Of a DNA stretch of 64,000 nucleotides, positions 34,441-42,604 are shown piece after piece. The notes under the pieces were generated by a model that had not been told where the DNA came from, made no database searches, and worked only from the letters and a program-made list of their open reading frames with translations. The stretch's first letter is position 1. Every line of letters starts with the position of its first letter. The stretch lies in assembly GCF_900101075.1 (NCBI RefSeq), contig NZ_FNFY01000002.1, forward strand, positions 62,001-126,000. The letters run 5' to 3'. Both the position numbers and the translations under genes were made by a program. Origin of the DNA: Lacicoccus qingdaonensis (GTDB lineage: Bacteria > Bacillota > Bacilli > Staphylococcales > Salinicoccaceae).

Positions 34441-35964
34441 TTATTGTCCGCCTTCAAGGTAAGTTCCGACACCCGGACCGTAAGGCAGTCCTGTGAAGTA
34501 GAAAATCGCGAGCATTATGATCCATGTGATAAGGAACGCGATGGAATACGGCAGCATCAGTGAGATGTATGTACCGATGCTTGCATTTTTATCGTAGCGC
34601 TGCATGAACGCAAGGACGATGACCATGTACGGAAACAACGGGGTGATGATATTCACCGAAGAGTCCCCGATACGGTATGCCACCTGGGTGAATCCCGGAT
34701 GATAGCCGAGCTGCATGAACATCGGCACAAATATCGGCGCCTCGATCGCCCACTTGGCTGAACCTGATGTGATCAGGAAGTTCAGCAGGGATGTAAGAAG
34801 TATATAGCCGACAACAAGGCCAAATCCTGTAAATTCTATGTCCTGCAGAAATTCTGCCCCGTTCACAGCAATCCATGTGCCGAGATTGGACCATGTAAAG
34901 TAGGCAATAAACTGAGCGATTGCGAATACAAGTACAATATATCCCGCCAGATCCTTAATGGATTCTGTCATGTAATGCGTCACATCTTTACCGGATTTCA
35001 CCTTGCCGGTAACGATACCGAAGACCACGCCGATGATGATGAAGAAGAACAGTATGATCGGTACGATGCCATCAAGGAACGGCGATGGCACAATGGTGCC
35101 CCCTTCACCCCTGAGCGGACTGCCCGGCATCATGATGACACCGAAAATGATCACCCAGTACAACAGACCGGCACCGGCTGCTGCGAAAAATCCTTTTTTT
35201 GCATTGGGCAGCTATTCTGTATCGGCATCTTCCACTTCATCCCCTTTATACTTACCGAGCCTTGGCTCAACAAGTTTTGAGGTCAGCAGTCCACCGACGA
35301 TTGTCAGTACGAACACAGACGCAATATTAAAGTACCAGTTGTCCACCGGTGTCACGACCATCGTGTCATCAATGATCGCTGCCGCTTCTGTGGATATACC
35401 CGCTAGAAGCGCGTCCGTACCTGCGACGAACAGGTTCGCAGTGAAACCCGCACCCGCACCGGCATAACCGGCGGCAAGCCCTGCAAGCGGATGTCTGCCG
35501 ACTTTGTAGAAAACCAGTGCACCAAGCGGCGGAATGATGACCATCGCTGCATCAGATGCAATGTTCCCCATGATTCCGACAAATACCAATGTATAAGTCA
35601 AGAGTGCCGGCGGTGATTTGAGTATCGACTTACGGAAGGCATAATCCAAGAGACCCACTTTTTCTGCAAGACCGATACCGAGCATCATCGCAAGAACCAG
35701 TCCAAGCGGCGCAAACCCTGTAAAGTTTTCAAGCATGGAAGTGAGAATGAACTGCAGACCCTCTCCGGACAGGAGATTCTGTATGGGCAGTTCTTCCCCT
35801 GTACCCGGATGGACGACCGAAGCACCTGCCACGCTGAATATGTACGACAGAAGAATCATGAATACCGCAAGCAGGACGAACAGGACGAACGGATCCGGCA
35901 GCTTGTTGCCGATGCGTTCAATGATATCAAGCGCTTTAGCTACAAAACCTTTCTTTTCTGTCAC
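34441..35964 (-). pseudogene. AbgT-family transporter gene interrupted by one in-frame amber codon
   Basis: The reading frame from GTG 35964 to the stop at 34441 would encode about 507 residues, aligning end to end with the intact AbgT protein at 27261-28787. A single TAG at 35214-35212, between DEVEDADTE and LPNAKKGFFAAAGAGLLYW, splits it; both halves are in the same frame and otherwise intact, including SSVNIITPLFPYMVIVLAF. Glu-Gln-Leu at this point is the simplest ancestral reading (CAG to TAG). It may be a recent pseudogene, a sequencing error, or a suppressed stop. The start has GAGAGGTG upstream. Confidence 0.82.
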
Positions 35965-36134
35965 GGTACACCTCTCTTTTTAAAGTGATAAACATTCCTG
36001 ATTGTAAAGTACTTACAGCGATACACCACTTTCATAGGAAAGCGTTTTCAAGATGATTAAACCATTTTCAAATAGTTCTGTCAATATAGGCTTATTATTT
36101 AAACATAGACATTATTCAATTATAAGCGTCATTT

Positions 36135-36175
36135 TGACAATTATATTTGTCATTATGAAAACTTTATGTTACACT
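36135..36175 (+). promoter_or_regulatory. Promoter and palindrome before the Xre-DUF3169 operon
   Basis: TTGTCA (36147-36152), 17 bases, TACACT (36170-36175). The -35 overlaps the palindrome TGACA-8-TGTCA (36135-36152), a possible operator for the Xre regulator encoded in the operon. Confidence 0.5.
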
Positions 36176-36198
36176 TCGAATGAATGGAGGGGTTGACA

Positions 36199-36378
36199 AT
36201 GAAATTTGGAAATTATCATATCGACTACACTTTTTTGATCATGGCCGCAGCGCTGCTTATCATCCCTTTATTGGCAGATGCACACGTGTTCTGGATGGGT
36301 GCCATTGCAGCCGTCATTTTTGGAATCAGGAAAATTGAAACGGAAAAGGATGATTGTCATGAAAACAAGACTTCGTGA
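36199..36378 (+). CDS. Small two-helix membrane protein
   Basis: A 59-residue protein starting at ATG 36199, with GGAGGGG upstream. It has two hydrophobic helices (FLIMAAALLIIPLLADA and FWMGAIAAVIFGI) and a charged tail. It overlaps the following Xre gene by 20 bases, so the two are translationally coupled. Small membrane proteins of this kind commonly precede an Xre gene and a DUF3169 gene in Bacilli; function unknown. Confidence 0.7.
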   Translation: MKFGNYHIDYTFLIMAAALLIIPLLADAHVFWMGAIAAVIFGIRKIETEKDDCHENKTS

Positions 36379-36562
36379 ACTCCGTGCAAGAGAACGGCTC
36401 AATCAGACGGAGCTTGCAAAACTTGCGAAAGTTTCGAGACAGACGATCAGCCTGATTGAGCGTGAAGACTACATCCCCTCACTGTTGATAGCAAAACGTC
36501 TGGCAAAAATATTTGATGAGCCGATTGAGGAGATTTTTATTTTCGAAGAGGAGGAATTATAA
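36359..36562 (+). CDS. Xre-family regulator (YozG-like)
   Basis: A 67-residue helix-turn-helix protein (MKTRLRELRARERLNQTELA, then KVSRQTISLIE), a stand-alone Cro/C1-type domain with a short acidic end. ATG 36359 follows AAAAGGATG and overlaps the previous gene. Its end is one base from the DUF3169 gene, with GAGGAGG serving the latter. It probably controls this operon through the upstream palindrome, which is inference. Confidence 0.87.
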   Translation: MKTRLRELRARERLNQTELAKLAKVSRQTISLIEREDYIPSLLIAKRLAKIFDEPIEEIFIFEEEEL

Positions 36563-36563
36563 G

Positions 36564-37253
36564 ATGAAACGTATATTGAGATTATTGATGTATGCCATAT
36601 TAGGCGCAATTACAGGACTCTCAGTCAGTGCAATCGCAGTCAGAAACGACGGTTTCCGGATGGATGAGATATACTTCTGGATTGGGATAGCTGCCCTTCT
36701 GTTATCGATCATTATGATTGTTGTCAGTATTTATATGTACAGGACGCTCATGACGGTTTCAGGCGACTACACGAAATATATGGACATGGATGCCTATGAT
36801 ATCTATCGTTACAACAAGTTCAACGACCTTCAGGTCGCGAACACATTTTCGCTCATATCGGCTGCGATAGCTGTAGCAATCCTCATCGTCCTCGAGACCA
36901 GCCTGATTCTGGTTGCGGCAGCGGGAATTGTTTACCTGTTCACCGTATGGCTCGCCATTAAAAGTTCCGGTATTATGCGAAAACTCTACCCGGACAGGGA
37001 CCTCCCCAAAGCAGGAGATAAAGATTATGCCGAGAAACTCCTCGCTGCGAGTGATGAAGGAGAGCGCCACATCATTTTGAACGGATTGTACAAGTCATAC
37101 AATCTGATGCAGGTCGCCCTGTTCACCGGCATCATCCTGCTCATTTTCTACTCGATCATTACGGGTGAATCACAAATATTCTCCATCATTCTGATCGGTG
37201 TCATTATGATAATCTCCCAGCTGAAATATTCATTGGAGATTCGTGAAAAATAA
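36564..37253 (+). CDS. DUF3169 family membrane protein
   Basis: A 229-residue protein with six hydrophobic segments in three pairs and a central cytosolic stretch (SGIMRKLYPDRDLPKAGDKD), matching DUF3169, a family of unknown function found mainly in Firmicutes beside Xre regulators. ATG 36564 is preceded by GAGGAGG. It is the last gene of the three-gene operon. Confidence 0.82.
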   Translation: MKRILRLLMYAILGAITGLSVSAIAVRNDGFRMDEIYFWIGIAALLLSIIMIVVSIYMYRTLMTVSGDYTKYMDMDAYDIYRYNKFNDLQVANTFSLISAAIAVAILIVLETSLILVAAAGIVYLFTVWLAIKSSGIMRKLYPDRDLPKAGDKDYAEKLLAASDEGERHIILNGLYKSYNLMQVALFTGIILLIFYSIITGESQIFSIILIGVIMIISQLKYSLEIREK

Positions 37254-37263
37254 ACTGCTTGGC

Positions 37264-37355
37264 TGCTCACTTGGCTTCGATTTTCAGGCTGAGTGAGCAA
37301 TTTTTGCTGGTGCCTGCTCACTTGGCTTGTTTTTCAGGCTCAGGTGAGCAGGCAG
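37264..37355. repeat. Two palindromic units, 51-bp period (family A)
   Basis: TGCTCACTTGGCT starts at 37264 and again at 37315, each followed by 8-9 T-rich bases, AGGCT and the inverse arm: AGTGAGCA in the first, GTGAGCAGG in the second. The hairpins lie between convergent genes, and the 312-base gap 37254-37565 holds no gene. Confidence 0.75.
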
Positions 37356-37381
37356 CCGTTTAGTTGAGATATATTTTAGTC

Positions 37382-37500
37382 CTATCTGTACATTCCAGAC
37401 CCGTTTCCGTGTAGATACAGATGCTTTCCATGCTATCTGCACATTTCAGACCTGTTGCCGTGCAGATACAGATGCTGTTCACGCTATCTGCACAGCAGAC
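37382..37500. repeat. Second palindromic repeat, 51-bp period (family B)
   Basis: CTATCTG occurs at 37382, 37433 and 37484, exactly 51 bp apart, giving two full units and a partial one. Arms are ATCTGTAC / GTGTAGAT in unit 1 and ATCTGCAC / GTGCAGAT in unit 2; both pair fully if G-U pairs are allowed. The sequence is unrelated to family A, yet the period is identical. Confidence 0.75.
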
Positions 37501-37565
37501 TTCCAAACAAAGACAAAAACAGGAACCTCACTGAAAGGGCTCCTGCTCCTGTGCCAAACTAAATT

Positions 37566-38555
37566 TTATATCGTAAACACGATTTTACCCATCATGCCCG
37601 CTTTTTCGAGTCTTTCGAATGCCGCTTCGAACTCATCCAGCGGAAAGCTCTTATCCATGACCGGCTTGATATCGTGTTTCCCGATGAATTCGAGCATTTC
37701 TTCCAGTTCTTCCGTGCTCGCCATCGTCGATCCGAGTAGATTGTACTGGCCGTAGAAGAATTTACGGAGGTTGAAGTCAACCGTGTCACCTGCGGATGCA
37801 CCGAATGCGACTAATGTGCCGCCGCGCTTCAGCTGGTCGACGGATTTGTTGAATGTCACCGCTCCGACGCTCTCAATGACGACGTCAACTTTCTCGCCGT
37901 CCAGCGCTTCGTTCCAGTCCGACTCACTGTCAAACGCCTTATCCGCGCCAAGTTCGAGTGCCGCCTCACGTTTTTCAGCCGAACGGGAAGTCACGAATAC
38001 TTCTGCGCCTGCAGCTTTTGCGAATTGCAGCAGGAATGTGCCGGCACCGCCGGTCGCACCAGGGATCAGCACCGTCATGCCCTCTTTCACCTGCGCTCTT
38101 GTAAATAAAGCCCTGTACGCCGTCATTGCGGACAGTGCGAGGACGCCTGCTTCCTCGAAGTTCAGATGTCCGGGCTTCGGCAGCACGTTTTCCGCCGGCA
38201 GGACGATGTACTCTGAAAATGTACCGTTGAACGGGAATCCGACAATTTCAAAGCCTTCCGGCGGTGCCACGTCATTTGCCGGCCAGCCCAATGAAGGGTT
38301 GATGATCACTTCGTCGCCGGCTTTGACACTGCCGACACCGCTGCCGACTTCCTCGACAATGCCCGCTCCGTCTGAACCGAGCACGAGTGCCGGGTCATTT
38401 TCATCGTGACGTGCCGGTATGAACAGATCTCTGTGGTTCAGACCCGCCGTCTTCAATCTCACTTTGACATCCGTTTCTTTTAATTCGTCAACTTCAACTT
38501 CGCCATATTTCACGCCTTTTAAACTCTGTTCACCTTGATGATATACTGCTTTCAT
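37566..38555 (-). CDS. Zinc-independent MDR alcohol dehydrogenase / quinone oxidoreductase-like
   Basis: A 329-residue medium-chain dehydrogenase/reductase. The N-terminal catalytic half has GLNHRDLFI and VLGSDGAGIVEEVGSGV, and the NADP-binding half has LIPGATGGAGTFLLQFAKAAGAEV (consensus AxxGxxG). The structural zinc Cys cluster is missing, which places it with quinone oxidoreductases and YogA-like enzymes. AAGGAGG lies 8 bases before the ATG. It may share a transcript with the preceding small gene. Confidence 0.87.
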   Translation of the reverse strand: MKAVYHQGEQSLKGVKYGEVEVDELKETDVKVRLKTAGLNHRDLFIPARHDENDPALVLGSDGAGIVEEVGSGVGSVKAGDEVIINPSLGWPANDVAPPEGFEIVGFPFNGTFSEYIVLPAENVLPKPGHLNFEEAGVLALSAMTAYRALFTRAQVKEGMTVLIPGATGGAGTFLLQFAKAAGAEVFVTSRSAEKREAALELGADKAFDSESDWNEALDGEKVDVVIESVGAVTFNKSVDQLKRGGTLVAFGASAGDTVDFNLRKFFYGQYNLLGSTMASTEELEEMLEFIGKHDIKPVMDKSFPLDEFEAAFERLEKAGMMGKIVFTI

Positions 38556-38579
38556 GAAATAAATCCTCCTTGAAATGAA

Positions 38580-38987
38580 TTATTTTACCGGTTGTACTTT
38601 GTAGCCGCCCTCAGTTTCAATCATCTGCCAGTTCGCCGACAAGGCATTGCCGAGATCGAGCGCCTGGCTGTCATCCAGCTTCAGTCCGGATAAAGTATAT
38701 CCATCCACCTTGTAATCTTCTTCGGCAATTTTACCGAATTTCAATTTAATCAGGTTTTTCAGTCCGTTGAACGTCAGAAACTTGACCTTATAGCCGTCTT
38801 CAAGCAGTGTCCCGAGCCCGACGGACTCGTCCATATCGATCAGCAGACTGAAATCGAGATTGTCTTTCACCTTTTTAAATTCTTCAATATCTTTCGCCTG
38901 CACCTTCGACAGAATCTGATCATTACTGTAGCCGTAACTTCTCAAATTCTCTATCGCATATGCATCCATTAACGTAATCGAATTCAT
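38580..38987 (-). CDS. Uncharacterised 135-residue protein
   Basis: A soluble 135-residue protein with no membrane segment or signal. It begins with a helical region resembling a short helix-turn-helix or SHOCT-like element (DAYAIENLRSYGYSNDQIL), followed by a mixed alpha/beta part. AGGAGG precedes the ATG. It lies 24 bases upstream of the MDR gene on the same strand, so cotranscription is likely. I do not recognise its family. Confidence 0.65.
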   Translation of the reverse strand: MNSITLMDAYAIENLRSYGYSNDQILSKVQAKDIEEFKKVKDNLDFSLLIDMDESVGLGTLLEDGYKVKFLTFNGLKNLIKLKFGKIAEEDYKVDGYTLSGLKLDDSQALDLGNALSANWQMIETEGGYKVQPVK

Positions 38988-39028
38988 CTTGTTCCTCCTA
39001 TTGCTGTGTTGATTCCATTATAACCGAT

Positions 39029-39610
39029 TCAGGCTTTTATTCCCCGGTAGAAAACCTGCCAGACATTTTCACTGCTTTTTTTGACATGTTCAAAACTGTA
39101 CAGCCCTTTCATCGTATCAATTCCGTCAATCATGATAAAGTACGTGTCGTAGATCTGGCGGCTGGACAGCGAAGCATCAATGTCCCCTTCTTCCTTACCT
39201 TCCTTCACCACGGCGTCAAACATCTGAAACATTGTTCGTTCCATCTCCCGGTAATGGCTGAGGGTGTATTCTTCAATTTCCACCGGTGGATATTTGATGA
39301 ACCGGTAGTAGAATTCATTGTCCATTTCCTTCTTTTCATCACGCGGCAGATGCTCTATGAAAAGTGTCGACAACTTTTCAACGGCGGACTGGTTTTTATC
39401 GCTTAAAATCTCTCTGACAAATGAAAGGTACGAGTCGAATTCGAATGTCAGGACGTCTTTGAATATATCCGACTTGCTGCTGTAATGGGAGTACAGCGAC
39501 GGTTTTCTGATGCCGACGTCTTCTGCGATCATCGACATCGTCGTGCCTTCGTAGCCGTTCTGTGCGAAATGTGATTTGCTGACTGTTAAAATTTTATCTT
39601 TGGTACTCAA
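39029..39610 (-). CDS. TetR-family repressor of the adjacent MFS gene
   Basis: A 193-residue TetR/AcrR-type regulator. The DNA-binding domain is complete (HFAQNGYEGTTMSMIAEDVG followed by KPSLYSHYSSKSDIF). The start is probably TTG 39610, 8 bases after AAGGAG; a GTG three codons earlier is too close. The gene follows the MFS transporter by 12 bases and is very likely transcribed with it from the promoter at 40876-40904, whose palindrome is its probable binding site. Confidence 0.88.
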   Translation of the reverse strand: MSTKDKILTVSKSHFAQNGYEGTTMSMIAEDVGIRKPSLYSHYSSKSDIFKDVLTFEFDSYLSFVREILSDKNQSAVEKLSTLFIEHLPRDEKKEMDNEFYYRFIKYPPVEIEEYTLSHYREMERTMFQMFDAVVKEGKEEGDIDASLSSRQIYDTYFIMIDGIDTMKGLYSFEHVKKSSENVWQVFYRGIKA

Positions 39611-39622
39611 TGCGCACACTCC

Positions 39623-40837
39623 TTAAGTTTCAAGTTTCTGGAATCCTTTTGCCTTGAATAATATGATCAGTGCAATGATCATGCCGATCGTCCCGAATCC
39701 GAGCAGCACCAGCTGTATCGATATGCCGGCGGATGTCATGGTGCTGACAATCGCATATGCGATCGGATCGAAGCCATTCATGGCGAGAAATATCAGGCTC
39801 ATGACTCTGCCCATCATCCTGTTTTCGGTAATTTCCTGTGTTGCGGTGAAGAACGGGATGAAGACGAATGCCATCGCCAGCCCGATCATGAAGAGCAGTA
39901 CCGGTAATATCGCGAGGCTTTCTATAAAGCTGAAGACGATGTAGATGACCAGTGTGATGAGAAGCCCGTAGAGCGCTGTCCGGCCTTTCCTTTTAATGTA
40001 ATAGCTGCCGAGGACAACGGTCCCGACCAGCATTCCGAGACTGAGGCTCATTTCCATGATGCTCAGGTTGATCGGTGTACCGCCGTAAAGATCCGTTAAA
40101 AACGGCACCGCGATGTGCAGTGTGCCGAACACGAAGAAGTTCAGCGTCACCAGCACGATGATGCCGATGATCAGAAAGTTGGACTTCCTGACATAGTTGA
40201 ACCCTTCAGAGAAATTCTGAAGCGGTGTCTGTCTGACAGTATTTTCAACCGGTCCTTCTTTGATCAGCGGCGGGAAAACGAATATCGCCGATAATATGAC
40301 CAGTATGAAGGCAGTGAAAAAACTCATCGTCACCGAACCGAATTCCATGATCACCCCGGCAAGTACGGGGCCGAGGAGGAATGAAATCTGGTCCACACCC
40401 TGGAAATACGCATTCGCTTTCTGCAGCTGCCTGCGCTCGACAATTTTAGGGATCATCGATGTACTCGCCGGTCCGAAAAATGCATCCAGCATGCCGAACA
40501 GGCCGCCGAACACCAGGAACCAGCCGAGCGTCATGTAATCAGTAAAGATGAATATTGTGATCAGCCCGAGCAGCAGCGCCTGGACAATGTTCGTACCGAA
40601 CATGATCGTCGACTTTTTATAATTGTCTGCGAGCACCCCGCCGTAGATCATCATTACGAGCCTCGGTACGGTGATGACGATGAGCACCAGGCCGAGCATA
40701 TCCGGCATGTCGAGCGTCCGGATGATATACCACGATGTTGTCGTCAGAAACATGCTGAACCCTGTCACGGCAAAGATACCTGCCAGAAGCAGCAGCATGA
40801 ACGTTTTATTTTTAAAGATTGATGTCTCCTGTGTCAT
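39623..40837 (-). CDS. MFS transporter, probable drug efflux
   Basis: A 404-residue membrane protein of the major facilitator superfamily with 12 predicted helices (GIFAVTGFSMFLTTTSW, PRLVMMIYGGVLADNYKKST, a signature between helices 2 and 3). The start ATG 40837 has AGAGGA upstream. It resembles MefA/staphylococcal YfmO-type exporters rather than sugar carriers. Control by the cotranscribed TetR repressor suggests ligand-induced efflux; the substrate is unknown. Confidence 0.86.
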   Translation of the reverse strand: MTQETSIFKNKTFMLLLLAGIFAVTGFSMFLTTTSWYIIRTLDMPDMLGLVLIVITVPRLVMMIYGGVLADNYKKSTIMFGTNIVQALLLGLITIFIFTDYMTLGWFLVFGGLFGMLDAFFGPASTSMIPKIVERRQLQKANAYFQGVDQISFLLGPVLAGVIMEFGSVTMSFFTAFILVILSAIFVFPPLIKEGPVENTVRQTPLQNFSEGFNYVRKSNFLIIGIIVLVTLNFFVFGTLHIAVPFLTDLYGGTPINLSIMEMSLSLGMLVGTVVLGSYYIKRKGRTALYGLLITLVIYIVFSFIESLAILPVLLFMIGLAMAFVFIPFFTATQEITENRMMGRVMSLIFLAMNGFDPIAYAIVSTMTSAGISIQLVLLGFGTIGMIIALIILFKAKGFQKLET

Positions 40838-40859
40838 AATTTTATCCTCTTTCTTTTGG

Positions 40860-40904
40860 CTACCTACCGATAGGTAGTATAGCATGAGGGTTTATTTTCA
40901 GCAA
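40860..40904 (-). promoter_or_regulatory. Promoter and TetR operator of the MFS-tetR operon
   Basis: On the minus strand TTGCTG (40904-40899), 17 bases, TATACT (40881-40876). Overlapping the -10 and transcription start is the perfect palindrome CTACCTA-ccga-TAGGTAG (40860-40877). A repressor bound there would block initiation; the following tetR-type gene is the obvious candidate. Confidence 0.82.
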
Positions 40905-40908
40905 TAAA

Positions 40909-40934
40909 AAATCCTTCCGTTGAAAGAAGGATTT
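40909..40934 (-). terminator. Terminator of the DUF429 gene
   Basis: A 9-bp stem, AAATCCTTC / GAAGGATTT, with an 8-base loop and a leftward T run, 12 bases after the DUF429 stop. Confidence 0.8.
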
Positions 40935-40946
40935 GAATATAAAATT

Positions 40947-41681
40947 TTACTCCATCGCACGGTCCGGTATGACGATAAAACCCTTGTCCACTGTGCCGAA
41001 CATTATGTCTGAAGCATGCCCGCCGTAAATTGAATACATTCCGAAGGCACACAGAAATGCATCAATCTTATCTTCCAGATGTTTATGCGCCTTTTTGGTT
41101 GCCGCTTCATCATCAATTTTCGGCATCAGTCCGGAGATAATCCTATCTTTATGTTCAAGTTTATCAAATATGGTGAAGAGACGCTCCATTTCTGATTTTG
41201 TTTCATCAAATGTCGTTTTTGGTTTTATCTTATATTTGATCGGGGCCGCTTCTGGAAACAGTCCGAGCACGATGCCTGTCGGAAATGTTTCAACGATACA
41301 TGATTTCCTTTTGTCGAATCCGATTTGTATAGCCGGAATTTCACTCTGGATCATGTGCATCAGTGTCTCCCCGCGTATTTCCCCGAATACTTTTGTGAAA
41401 TAGTTCCGGTTTGCGTTGAAGGCCCGGAGACGCTGCCCGTTGATCATCGCCCGCATCATCTCGCCTTCTGCGCCCCGTGAACCGCCATCATTCGGTACAA
41501 CAAGCGGTGCATCGACGGCGATGGTCAGATTTTCAGTGTGATGCTGTTTTATAACGTCCACTATATCTTCATTCGAGTAGACTTTTGAATCCAGGTATTC
41601 TACCCCGCCGGTGTCATCCAGCACACAGATACCCGTTTCATTTTTATAAGTCCATGCGAGATCGATCCCGATGAATTTCAT
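40947..41681 (-). CDS. DUF429 family protein
   Basis: A 244-residue protein with an RNase H-like actin-fold N terminus (FIGIDLAWTYKNETGICVLDD, then IAVDAPLVVPN) and a C-terminal helical part with the conserved EDKIDAFLCAF. DUF429 proteins are widespread and have no established function; the fold suggests a nuclease or nucleotide-related enzyme. A weak site (TTGGGA) precedes the ATG. Confidence 0.8.
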   Translation of the reverse strand: MKFIGIDLAWTYKNETGICVLDDTGGVEYLDSKVYSNEDIVDVIKQHHTENLTIAVDAPLVVPNDGGSRGAEGEMMRAMINGQRLRAFNANRNYFTKVFGEIRGETLMHMIQSEIPAIQIGFDKRKSCIVETFPTGIVLGLFPEAAPIKYKIKPKTTFDETKSEMERLFTIFDKLEHKDRIISGLMPKIDDEAATKKAHKHLEDKIDAFLCAFGMYSIYGGHASDIMFGTVDKGFIVIPDRAME

Positions 41682-41706
41682 TCAATCCCAACTTTCCTAT
41701 AAGAAA

Positions 41707-41730
41707 AAAGGGGTGTCGCCACCCCTTCTT
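41707..41730 (-). terminator. Terminator of the DUF1413 gene
   Basis: Stem AAGGGGTG / CACCCCTT with a 4-base loop, leftward T run, directly after the gene. Confidence 0.85.
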
Positions 41731-41735
41731 CCATA

Positions 41736-41972
41736 CTAACCTTTTTTCTTATACTGTTGCTGGTTTGATGTCGATTTATCTATCACTTCGACTGACTTTT
41801 TGCTGTTCGCCTTTTCAAGGAACATTCTGCCGAGTGCCGTTCTTTCTTCAGTCGGCATCCTGTTCCATTTGTAACCTTTGAACAGATCCTTCACCAGGAA
41901 CACTTCGCCGTCATTGAGCGACTTCGTTTCCTGCCATGCTTTTTTCAATAACTTCTTTTCCTTATTAGCCAT
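41736..41972 (-). CDS. DUF1413 family small protein
   Basis: A 78-residue basic protein. The core FLVKDLFKGYKWNRMPTEER and LGRMFLEKAN match DUF1413, a small family whose members end in a Lys-rich tail, as here. The ATG at 41972 is preceded by GGAGG at 9 bases. A nucleic-acid-binding role is suggested by the basic charge, with no direct proof. Confidence 0.7.
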   Translation of the reverse strand: MANKEKKLLKKAWQETKSLNDGEVFLVKDLFKGYKWNRMPTEERTALGRMFLEKANSKKSVEVIDKSTSNQQQYKKKG

Positions 41973-42115
41973 AATTTTCATCCTCCATTCCTGATTAATG
42001 TTATATACCCGCTTTGTGTGCATTTTTAATCATCAATTTAAAAAATAAATGATTTCAGCATGTTTTAGGAGGGTAAGGAAATAAAAAGTGACAATAATTT
42101 TTTGGGAGTGATGTG

Positions 42116-42535
42116 ATGGAGACGTTTGTACTGCTTATACTCATCGGTGCGATCTCGGGGTTCATTTTAGGGCTGGTCATGAGGATCGTCCGTCTGGCTA
42201 CAGGCAATAAGGCTGAGATCCTGCTGTATAATATGGATTACATCCCCATCCTTAAACAGTGGGCAGATAAAAAAATCACAGGGTTGATATTTCATTATGT
42301 AACATGCATTTCCAGCGCAGTGGTTTTATTTTACCTGCTGATTCCTTTTAATCTTGAATTTGCGATCTGGCCTTATATTTTTGTTTTTTCACTTGGCGGC
42401 GGCATTTTGTATTTCCTGAGCGCCCTGACCCCGATACCGCCGGATCATGAAGACTGGATTTCCTGGTTTAATTGGACAGCGAGCCATTCAATTTTCGGTT
42501 TCTTTGTAGGTGTCCTTGTATTTTGGTGGATTTAA
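42116..42535 (+). CDS. Uncharacterised membrane protein
   Basis: A 139-residue protein with four hydrophobic segments (LLILIGAISGFILGLVM, VTCISSAVVLFYLLI, WPYIFVFSLGGGILYF and SIFGFFVGVLVFW) and a short loop containing IPPDHEDWISWF. GGGAG lies 7 bases before ATG 42116; an earlier in-frame GTG is adjacent. The family is not recognised. It is convergent with the VLRF1-type gene and shares its terminator. Confidence 0.7.
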   Translation: METFVLLILIGAISGFILGLVMRIVRLATGNKAEILLYNMDYIPILKQWADKKITGLIFHYVTCISSAVVLFYLLIPFNLEFAIWPYIFVFSLGGGILYFLSALTPIPPDHEDWISWFNWTASHSIFGFFVGVLVFWWI

Positions 42536-42545
42536 AAATAAAAAT

Positions 42546-42579
42546 CAGACACCCGTGGTCAATCCGGGGTGCCTGTCTG
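42546..42579. terminator. Imperfect terminator between convergent genes
   Basis: CAGACACCC / GGGTG-CC-TGTCTG pairs with a two-base bulge, flanked by A and T tracts. Confidence 0.55.
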
Positions 42580-42604
42580 TATTAATGAGGTATTGCAATT
42601 TATA

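Noticed and set aside
34441-35163. A separate 240-residue transporter gene
   Set aside because: It begins at an internal TTG in the same frame as the upstream half and aligns to the second half of the intact AbgT protein; it is the rest of one gene.
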